NCBI GenBank assembly: GCA_021205385.1
Contig: JAJPXQ010000063.1
Location: forward strand, 1 to 54,452
Length of the DNA: 54,452 nt
Direction of reading: 5' to 3'
DNA from: Lachnospiraceae bacterium
GTDB taxonomy: Bacteria > Bacillota > Clostridia > Lachnospirales > Lachnospiraceae
Both the position numbers and the translations under genes were made by a program. A model generated the notes under the pieces. That model ran no database searches. It was not told the origin of the DNA and saw nothing but the letters and a program-made list of their open reading frames with translations. Numbering within the stretch: the first letter of the stretch is position 1; each line of letters begins with the position of its first letter. Shown here piece by piece: positions 43,211-49,366 of this stretch.

Positions 43211-44092
43211 ATGGATCTTAAATATCTGACAACATTCAAAACAATCGTCGATGAAGGGAGTTTTACAGCGGCCGCTGAGAAACTGCATTATACCAATTCC
43301 ACCATCACATTTCAGATAGATCAGCTGGAACAGGAGCTGTCGGTAAAACTGTTTGAGAAGATCGGTCGGAAGATGGTACTGACCGATGCGGGTGAAAAAC
43401 TGATCCCCCATGTAAAAGAGGTATTTGAGGCGGTAGATAAGCTGCATTTCCTTGAGGAAGAGCTTTCCTCCTGCGAAGGAGAGCTTCATATTGGCGTGGC
43501 GGAAACGTATCTGTGCTATCGGCTGCCCAGGGTGCTGAAGACTTTCGTCGGCAAAGCACCGAAGGCAAGGCTTTATATCCGCTCCATGAACTGCTATGAT
43601 ATCAGAGATCAACTGATTGACGGTACCCTGGACGCGGGGATTTTTTACCAGGACGTTGGCGGGTTGGGGAACAGCCTGATGGTATATCCTCTGGAATCCT
43701 TCCCGGTGGTGCTGGTGGGTTCCCCGGACACAGCCTCCCGGTTTCAGGATTTTACCACGCCGAATCAGCAGCATAAAATACCGCTGATCATCAATGAACC
43801 GGATTGCATTTTCAGGCAGATTTTTGAAGAATATCTGAAGCACAACCACATTATCCTGGACCACACGATCGAGCTTGGCAGCATTGCCACTATAAAAAAT
43901 CTGGTTCAAAACGATGTGGGCGTTTCCTTCCTGCCCAGATTTGCTGTGGAAGAAGAACTGCAGAACGGCTCACTTACAGAGATCAAAACAAACATAACCC
44001 ATAAAAAGCTGACCATCGCCTGCGCTCATCATAAAAATAAGTGGATGAGCCCGCTTTTACAGCTCTTTTTAGACTGTTTATCCCAGGGGTAA
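43211..44092 (+). CDS. LysR family transcriptional regulator
   Basis: A 293-residue LysR protein: N-terminal winged HTH (residues 1-60: FKTIVDEGSFTAAAEKLHYT, NSTITFQIDQLEQEL) and a periplasmic-binding-like effector domain (~90-290). GAAGGA precedes the ATG. Divergent from the MFS transporter gene, which it probably controls in response to a small molecule. Confidence 0.92.
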   Translation: MDLKYLTTFKTIVDEGSFTAAAEKLHYTNSTITFQIDQLEQELSVKLFEKIGRKMVLTDAGEKLIPHVKEVFEAVDKLHFLEEELSSCEGELHIGVAETYLCYRLPRVLKTFVGKAPKARLYIRSMNCYDIRDQLIDGTLDAGIFYQDVGGLGNSLMVYPLESFPVVLVGSPDTASRFQDFTTPNQQHKIPLIINEPDCIFRQIFEEYLKHNHIILDHTIELGSIATIKNLVQNDVGVSFLPRFAVEEELQNGSLTEIKTNITHKKLTIACAHHKNKWMSPLLQLFLDCLSQG

Positions 44093-44136
44093 ATAAACTG
44101 TCGTTCTTTCCCTTTGCTATGGTTTACATGAAAATC

Positions 44137-44158
44137 TGCAAATGAATGCAAATAAAAT
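44137..44158 (+). repeat. 22-bp direct repeat, copy 1
   Basis: Begins TGCAAATGAATGCAAAT and ends in AAAT. The second copy is at 44224-44245 with one mismatch (A to G). Each copy itself holds two TGCAAAT units. It lies in the convergent gap between LysR and the AlbA-type gene; no other content is seen there. Confidence 0.7.
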
Positions 44159-44223
44159 TCTTTTTAAAAACATTTAAAAATCAAAGGATTCTCGCAAATA
44201 TATGGCCGTAAATACTTCCATTT

Positions 44224-44245
44224 TGCAAATGAGTGCAAATAAAAT
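44224..44245 (+). repeat. 22-bp direct repeat, copy 2
   Basis: Second copy of the unit at 44137-44158, 65 bp further on; its last base belongs to the stop codon of the AlbA-type gene. It could be a small slip duplication, or a protein binding site. Confidence 0.7.
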
Positions 44246-45672
44246 CACGCCCAATATGGAATATATTTCCTTGTCTTTTTCGCCCCACTTTCGTCTGCAA
44301 ATTTAATAAGACCGATGTCTACCGTTTCTTTTATAATCCGGGAAACAATATACATATTCTGAGCATTCACTCCAAAGCGCTCTCTTAATATTGCGTTCCC
44401 CACCGGTATTTCATTCACGTAATAGTAACAGGTCGCCAAGTAGCATGTCCGAACACGATCCTCTTTTTTCCAGTCTCTCAGATTCAGATACCAATACAGC
44501 TTTGTCCTGGTAAAATCATCGCCGGTCTCTACCTTCGGCGCAGGAATTTTCAGATCGCTCATGCCTTCTTCCATGCGGTCAAATCCACTCCCTCGTTCCT
44601 CGCAGATTCCCGCCATCCGCAGAAAAGATGCCATAGATTCATTCCGTGCATGCGGCGCTGTGTCAATAATCCGGTTTACATCCACCATCAGGCCGCCAGG
44701 ATTCGACGCTTCTATTTTTGTATCGAAGATTTCCATCATCGGCCCGGCTCCGCGCACATCCAGCTGCTGATGAATAATCAGGTTGCTGACCATTTCACGG
44801 ATTGCTTTCTCAGGGAACATCCGGTGTTCAATTCTGGAACCTGATTCAATTTCTTCGCTCTGCGGGACAAGCGTATTGATATAATCACAGATATCATCAA
44901 ACTCCACGGCATATCCTTTGGTAAACACTTTTTCACGAAGCGCATGGGTCCTTCCATTTCCTTTGTACTGAATAACGCGTATAGCCTTTCGCTTCAGATT
45001 TCTGAAATCATTCAGGTTCTTCGCCAGAAGCAACGCTCCCTTATTTGTAACTTCATAATTTCCATTATCCATCTCGCGGATAAATTCTTCGTCCAGCATG
45101 TTGTGGATAATGCCGGAGCGGTTTGTCGGCAGTGGCAACTTCAATAATGTATAATAAGCGGCACAGTCAAGGAGCGCTGTCACATCTTCCTCTGTAACAT
45201 TCGATACCGCCACGCGAAGTTCATATGCTGTAGTTTCAAACGATCTCCAAAGCGCGCGTTCTTTCTCCGGAAATTCTTTCAGTTTTTTCTTATAAGACCC
45301 GATCCGGATATATTCCGTACCGCCAAAGCTTACCGGCCTTACCGTTGCTTTTGGTATTTCTAGGATAACCACCTTCTTATCTTCAATCGTAACTTCTGTA
45401 AAAGCAAAATCCAGATTGGGAGAAGTCAAACCTGCCAGCCAGTTTTCCAGTTCCTGATTACCTTTCTTTGTTTTCGCCGGGGAAAACTCCGTTCCGATCA
45501 CTTTATGCGTGGCATCGTCAATGCCCCACAAAACGTAAGCCGTCTCTTTCTCTTTCAGAGCGGCAGAATTGCTCATCGCCGAAATATATTCCCCAATCAT
45601 CTGGACATTCTCATTATTACACTTAAACTCCACCCATTCAGTCTCTGTGGGAAGCTTTCTCAAACTTTCCAC
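44245..45672 (-). CDS. AlbA/Schlafen-type ATP-binding protein, start uncertain
   Basis: A 475-residue protein with an N-terminal AlbA_2 domain (ETEWVEFKCNN, SNSAALKEKETAYVLWGIDD, EYIRIGSYKKKL), a central ATPase-like HATPase_c_4 region (EKAIREMVSNLIIHQ, EERGSGFDRM) and a C-terminal winged helix. Relatives are DNA-binding regulators. The listed start is a GTG without a good site. The ATG at 45708, well spaced from GAGG and overlapping the HTH stop as ATGA, is in the same frame but is followed by ATT and then TGA (45700-45702). So either initiation moved to the GTG or the gene is dead. Confidence 0.78.
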   Translation of the reverse strand: MESLRKLPTETEWVEFKCNNENVQMIGEYISAMSNSAALKEKETAYVLWGIDDATHKVIGTEFSPAKTKKGNQELENWLAGLTSPNLDFAFTEVTIEDKKVVILEIPKATVRPVSFGGTEYIRIGSYKKKLKEFPEKERALWRSFETTAYELRVAVSNVTEEDVTALLDCAAYYTLLKLPLPTNRSGIIHNMLDEEFIREMDNGNYEVTNKGALLLAKNLNDFRNLKRKAIRVIQYKGNGRTHALREKVFTKGYAVEFDDICDYINTLVPQSEEIESGSRIEHRMFPEKAIREMVSNLIIHQQLDVRGAGPMMEIFDTKIEASNPGGLMVDVNRIIDTAPHARNESMASFLRMAGICEERGSGFDRMEEGMSDLKIPAPKVETGDDFTRTKLYWYLNLRDWKKEDRVRTCYLATCYYYVNEIPVGNAILRERFGVNAQNMYIVSRIIKETVDIGLIKFADESGAKKTRKYIPYWA

Positions 45673-45704
45673 CAGACTTTTATAATAATCTTCTGAAGCT
45701 CAAA

Positions 45705-45899
45705 TCATGATTTTTCCTCATCCATCTTTTCCATTCGGATATAATACTCCAACAGCCGCAGTACATAATCCGGCGCATGCCTGTTACCCAGTTCCCACTC
45801 CGTTACGGTTCGATAGGGAATCTGAAAGTATTCGCAAAACTCCTTACGATTCATACCTGTACATTCCCGAAGCTCTTTTATTTTGTCTTTGCACTCCAT
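45705..45899 (-). CDS. solo HTH (XRE-like) protein, copy 2
   Basis: A 64-residue HTH protein (CTGMNRKEFCEYFQI, PYRTVTEWELGNRHAPDYVL) with GGAGG 6 nt before the ATG. It is a close paralogue of the gene at 40884-41084. It lies directly upstream of the AlbA-type gene, with an ATGA junction, and probably regulated it. Confidence 0.75.
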   Translation of the reverse strand: MECKDKIKELRECTGMNRKEFCEYFQIPYRTVTEWELGNRHAPDYVLRLLEYYIRMEKMDEEKS

Positions 45900-45921
45900 A
45901 ATCATTCCTCCTGCATGCCGA

Positions 45922-46158
45922 TCAACGCATTGTGTAATTATCATAACACACCCCTTCTAAATACGCAACGTGTAAGTTTTGATTTGCCTGCTGGAAAAGA
46001 GGTGACTCACTTTTAACCGTTTCGAATTGCACACGGTTATTTAGCCCCGCCGGGCCTTTAAACCCGTCGAATTCGATGGATTTAAAATGCAGATTAGAGA
46101 CTTGCGCCGCCAGGCGCACTAAAAAAGAGCCATACCGCTTCAAAACGGTATCGCCCAT
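45922..46158 (-). other. 78-codon open frame of doubtful coding status
   Basis: The frame (MGDTVLKRYGSFLVRLAAQ, then FKGPAGLNN and SPLFQQANQNLHVAYL) has no clear ribosome binding site and coincides almost exactly with the hairpin cluster at 46015-46150. It may be a protein-like reading of a dispersed repeat. I have a vague memory of similar short hypothetical proteins in gut Firmicutes, which I cannot verify. Confidence 0.3.
46015..46150. repeat. hairpin-rich element, possible dispersed repeat or structured RNA
   Basis: Five inverted repeats lie close together: AACCGT/ACGGTT (46015-46038), GCCC/GGGC (46043-46054), a 30-bp near-perfect palindrome with TTTAAA ends and TCGAATTCGA at its centre (46058-46087), TGCGCC/GGCGCA (46103-46118), and ATACCG/CGGTAT (46131-46150). 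Such density is not expected by chance. No U-tract marks it as a terminator. Confidence 0.5.
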
Positions 46159-46212
46159 AATTTCTTCCCTGACATATTTCTGCTCTTTTTATGTTTCCGA
46201 TAATTCCTGCTT

Positions 46213-47526
46213 TCATTCTGCCACCTCCAGATTTTTATTTTCCATGATATCCAATATCACTTGGTCCATCTGCTTCATTCCCCCTGCTCCTATCCGCGCA
46301 AGATTGGAGATACATTCTTCCGGAGTAACCGCACAGATGCCGTCTGTCGGACGAAGTCCCACATCAGAAACAGCCAGCATCGCACTGAGCATCGCCGTAT
46401 AGGTAGCGGTTGACAGCTTCAACGCACAGCCCACTTTGCCGCCATCACAGATCATACCGGCGATACTTCCCGTCATATTGCGGATTGCAAAGCCAATCTG
46501 TTCATCGGTTCCGCCCATCAGCCAGGTCACAGCCGCGCTCGCTGCCGTGCAGGATGCAATGGCACAGGTGCAGACAGGCGCCAGTTTCCCGATTTTCCGG
46601 TTAATGTACTCATTCAGAAGATGACCAAAGGCCAGAGCGTGGAGAAGCTTTGATCGGCTGGCTTTGATTTCATTTGCTGTTTCCACAATGGGCAGAATCA
46701 CGGCAATTCCCTTACTGCCGCTTCCCGCGCTGCTCATGGTACTGTAAGGACATCCTTCCAGTCTGGCCTCCGTTGCCGCTGTAACTTTATTTACGGCACG
46801 TTCAATCAGGCTGTTGCCCCATATATCTCCACCAGATTCCATGTGCAGCACACCGGCGATGCCAATGCCCGGATTGTGGGTGAATCCATATTCGGCCAGA
46901 GCGTGATTCATATTGACGCCATCCATAAGGAAGTCCAGTTCTTCATCGGAAGCACGGGAAACAATTTCCTTTATATGAGAAACCGAACTATCCTGTAGTA
47001 ACTGCAAAAGATCATCATCGGATACCGTAGCTTCTGTGGCCTTTTCAAAAATTGTATTTCCATTCACCGTTCTCTTTACAATGTTGGTATGCGCTCCGCT
47101 GATGATACTTTCTCCGTACCCTGCAGAAGTTGTAACGGTACAATGGGCATAGACCCCGGAAGCCTTCGAATCAATCATTACCTTCACATTTCCACCACCA
47201 ACCAATTCCTTTGCCTTTTGGGCAATGGATGGCGTGATGAATTTCATAATCTCCAGACCGGCCTGCGGTTTGGCAATCAACGCTCCCAATGCAGCCGCAT
47301 AATTGAGGCCAACCTGATCAAAGCCTGCAATTCCTACGGAACAGCCATTTTTATAAAGCCCCGGGCTTGTTTTTAACATAACGGAGTATATTTCTCCGCC
47401 GACCGAAGCTGCCGCATCGGCTGCCGCAATCGCTGCGCAAACCGGCTCTGTGCAGCCAAGCGCTGGAACCACATTTCTATGTAGCAGCTCCAACATACCC
47501 TGTTTGTCAAAATTCTTTCTCTCCAT
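46213..47526 (-). CDS. cyuA: L-cysteine desulfidase / L-serine ammonia-lyase family protein (UPF0597)
   Basis: A 437-residue protein starting at the ATG with AGAGGAAC 6 nt upstream. The N-terminal VPALGCTEPVCAAIAAADAA with Cys pair, GKLAPVCTCAIASCTAAS and GMICDGGKVGCALK supply the Cys that bind an oxygen-sensitive 4Fe-4S cluster. The family breaks L-cysteine to pyruvate, ammonia and sulfide, or L-serine to pyruvate and ammonia. It is divergent from a TetR gene and has a consensus promoter. Confidence 0.88.
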   Translation of the reverse strand: MERKNFDKQGMLELLHRNVVPALGCTEPVCAAIAAADAAASVGGEIYSVMLKTSPGLYKNGCSVGIAGFDQVGLNYAAALGALIAKPQAGLEIMKFITPSIAQKAKELVGGGNVKVMIDSKASGVYAHCTVTTSAGYGESIISGAHTNIVKRTVNGNTIFEKATEATVSDDDLLQLLQDSSVSHIKEIVSRASDEELDFLMDGVNMNHALAEYGFTHNPGIGIAGVLHMESGGDIWGNSLIERAVNKVTAATEARLEGCPYSTMSSAGSGSKGIAVILPIVETANEIKASRSKLLHALAFGHLLNEYINRKIGKLAPVCTCAIASCTAASAAVTWLMGGTDEQIGFAIRNMTGSIAGMICDGGKVGCALKLSTATYTAMLSAMLAVSDVGLRPTDGICAVTPEECISNLARIGAGGMKQMDQVILDIMENKNLEVAE

Positions 47527-47664
47527 AACCGTTCCTCTGATTAAAGCGACATTTTTATAGTTCATCTTTTCCCAACCCAGATGATAATAGTAAACAACCT
47601 TCTGCATTTTCCTGTCCAGGCATACAAATGTATTATATTTGACATCTGTCTGACTTTGTGATAT

Positions 47665-47693
47665 AGTATACGCAAAGAGCGAGGGAAAGTCAA
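47665..47693 (-). promoter_or_regulatory. promoter of cyuA, with possible TetR operator
   Basis: TTGACT (47688-47693), 17-bp spacer, TATACT (47665-47670) on the minus strand. The -35 box is the left half of an inverted repeat GTCAA-N16-TTGAC that ends near 47715, just ahead of the TetR gene; a second TTTGAC follows about 20 bp later. These are candidates for a shared TetR operator. Confidence 0.7.
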
Positions 47694-47760
47694 TACGCGT
47701 CACGTAAGTTTGACAAAACCTCTTTTGTGTTTGACTTTTCAATGGATATGGAGGTAACGC

Positions 47761-48309
47761 ATGTATAAGGGAAACAATCCATCTGCCCTGCGGTCAAGGA
47801 AGGAAATCGTCCAGAGTTTTCTGGAACAGCTTAAGTACACGGACCTGGAAGCACTTTCGATCAAACAGATTATGGACGCTACCGATTTGTCGAGGCAGAC
47901 TTTTTATCAGATTTTCGATTCTAAAGATGAAATTATAGAATACTGCCTGGATACGCTTTTTTCTGAGTTTATTTCCCATACAAAGGAGATGACCATAGAG
48001 ACTTTATGCGACGCCGCCAGTCTTTTCTTCAACTTTTTTGATATACACAGGGATACGTTGGCTCTCTTCATCAAAAACGGAAAAAGCTGCGTCGTGCAGC
48101 GCAAGTGCCGGGAATACTTGCAGGACAGCCGATATATTCATTATGAATTACATGGGGTTCATTCTGAGCAGGACAAAGAATATGCCACTACCTTTGTGGT
48201 GAGTGGCATGGTTGCAATGCTGGAACAGTGGATAAAAGGGACATCCGAACCCATATTGAATGCGCAGGAACTGGCACAGTTGGTCTGCCGTATTACGGGG
48301 AGTGAATGA
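47761..48309 (+). CDS. TetR family transcriptional regulator
   Basis: A 182-residue TetR-type protein: N-terminal HTH (LSIKQIMDATDLSRQTFYQI, FDSKDEIIEYCLDTLF) and a C-terminal TetR_C_8/DhaS-like ligand domain. ATGGAGG lies 6 nt before the ATG. Divergent from cyuA, so it probably controls cysteine/serine breakdown; the inducer is unknown. Confidence 0.88.
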   Translation: MYKGNNPSALRSRKEIVQSFLEQLKYTDLEALSIKQIMDATDLSRQTFYQIFDSKDEIIEYCLDTLFSEFISHTKEMTIETLCDAASLFFNFFDIHRDTLALFIKNGKSCVVQRKCREYLQDSRYIHYELHGVHSEQDKEYATTFVVSGMVAMLEQWIKGTSEPILNAQELAQLVCRITGSE

Positions 48310-48539
48310 GTTTTGAGGCATCATCCTGCGGACTCACTCCTGTATATTCACCCGTGCCGTTTTCACGAACAATCTGATAAATTTCTGACCACAACTTATT
48401 TGCCTGCGTCATGTATTTGTCCGCAATCGCCACGAAAAAACTTTTGCGATTTTGTGCGCGTGACCCCCACACCGTTCCCTGGGAGAAGCCGAACAGAGAT
48501 TTGCACCGCCCCTGGGTTCCAATAAACATCAGAAATAGG
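48310..48539. other. 230-bp gap without recognised gene
   Basis: Only a 78-codon minus-strand frame (48293-48529) without a ribosome binding site or known motif is open here. I see no terminator after the TetR gene. Confidence 0.5.
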
Positions 48540-48576
48540 TTGAATTTCTCCTAAAAATTGCATATACTAACAGTAT
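48540..48576 (+). promoter_or_regulatory. promoter and operator of the Phd antitoxin gene
   Basis: TTGAAT (48540-48545), 17-bp spacer, TATACT (48563-48568). The -10 overlaps the inverted repeat ATACT-AAC-AGTAT (48564-48576), the right place for autoregulation by a Phd/YefM protein. Confidence 0.75.
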
Positions 48577-48597
48577 CACATAAAGGAGGTCCTACAC

Positions 48598-48840
48598 ATG
48601 AATGTAAATACCAGTAATCTTGTCTCCATCACGGAGGCTAACCAGAACTTCTCACGAGTCGCTCGCATGGTTGATGAAAGTGGAGCAGTTGTTATTTTAA
48701 AGAATAACACTCCGCGTTATCTGCTTATCGAGTTTAGTTCTGCTGAAGCAGAGCAGACCGCAAGCGATGAGGATGTTCTTTCTATATCCAGACGGCTGCT
48801 TGCAAAAAATCATGAGGCATACGAGGTACTGGCCAAATGA
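48598..48840 (+). CDS. Phd/YefM family antitoxin
   Basis: An 80-residue antitoxin: NTSNLVSITEANQNFSRVAR at the start, then AVVILKNNTPRYLLIEF, as in Phd. The N-terminal half binds DNA and represses the operon, the C-terminal helix blocks the Doc toxin. AAAGGAGG lies 8 nt before the ATG. Its stop overlaps the ATG of the decayed toxin gene. Confidence 0.9.
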   Translation: MNVNTSNLVSITEANQNFSRVARMVDESGAVVILKNNTPRYLLIEFSSAEAEQTASDEDVLSISRRLLAKNHEAYEVLAK

Positions 48841-49075
48841 TTATTCCCTCTATTACTGCACACACAGCTTTGAAAATACAGATGTGTATCCATCCATTCA
48901 GCAAAAGGCAGCCCGATTAGGTTATGGCCTTGTAAAGAACCACGCTTTTGTCGATGGAAACAAACGCATCGGTGCTCATGCGATGCTTGTATGTCAGTTT
49001 CTCGTCGGAATTGCGGAGCCAGCGAACCTTCTCTGGGCTTTTTTTCACAGCCCCCTTGCAAAAAATATCTCATAG
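48837..49075 (+). pseudogene. decayed Doc (Fic-fold) toxin
   Basis: The ATG overlaps the antitoxin stop (ATGA), but its frame soon differs from the homologous one. In the second frame the Doc core reads SFENTDVYPSIQQKAARLGY, GLVKNHAFVDGNKRIGAHAM with the intact catalytic motif H-x-F-x-D-G-N-K-R. About 40-45 N-terminal residues are deleted and the homology stops after MLVCQF, followed by unrelated residues. So the toxin is broken at both ends, while the antitoxin is intact. Confidence 0.85.
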
Positions 49076-49246
49076 AAATCCCTCAAGTTTTTTCTTTCTC
49101 ACCGGGTGTGCAAGTTTCGTCAAAGCTTTCTTCTCAATTTGGCGTATCCGTTCCCTTGTTACACCAAACATTTTCTTGTCTTTGATAAGACACTTTGACA
49201 TTTCATAGGATTTCTGCTCATTTTCCTCAATTGCTCTTATCTCATT
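49070..49246 (-). pseudogene. fragment of a sigma-70 region 4
   Basis: Minus-strand frame ending at 49070 that reads [20 protein letters not shown], then [14 protein letters not shown], the region 4.2 helix-turn-helix of RpoD/SigA-type factors. The segment before it ([15 protein letters not shown]) is less typical. No start or ribosome binding site is present. Such scraps often come from mobile elements or from a recombined sigma gene. Confidence 0.7.
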
Positions 49247-49284
49247 TGAAGGTCAATGTACTTCGACACTGTAGTCTGTTCAAA

Positions 49285-49328
49285 GCAAGAAAAAAGCAAG
49301 ATTTGCACATTGCTTTCTATGCTATAAT
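49285..49328 (+). promoter_or_regulatory. promoter and direct-repeat operator of the first mgtA-type gene
   Basis: GCAAG at 49285-49289 and 49296-49300 (period 11), then TTGCTTT at 49310-49316 and TATAAT at 49323-49328. The -35 position is poor. The same elements precede the second ATPase gene at 52555-52609. The 11-bp period suits tandem binding of an OmpR/PhoB-type winged helix. Confidence 0.6.
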
Positions 49329-49366
49329 GAAAGCATCAAGGCTTGCGCAGCACGGAGGCTTTACCT

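Noticed and set aside
48293-48529. 78-codon minus-strand frame after the TetR gene
   Set aside because: No ribosome binding site, no recognisable motif, and it overlaps the end of the TetR gene.
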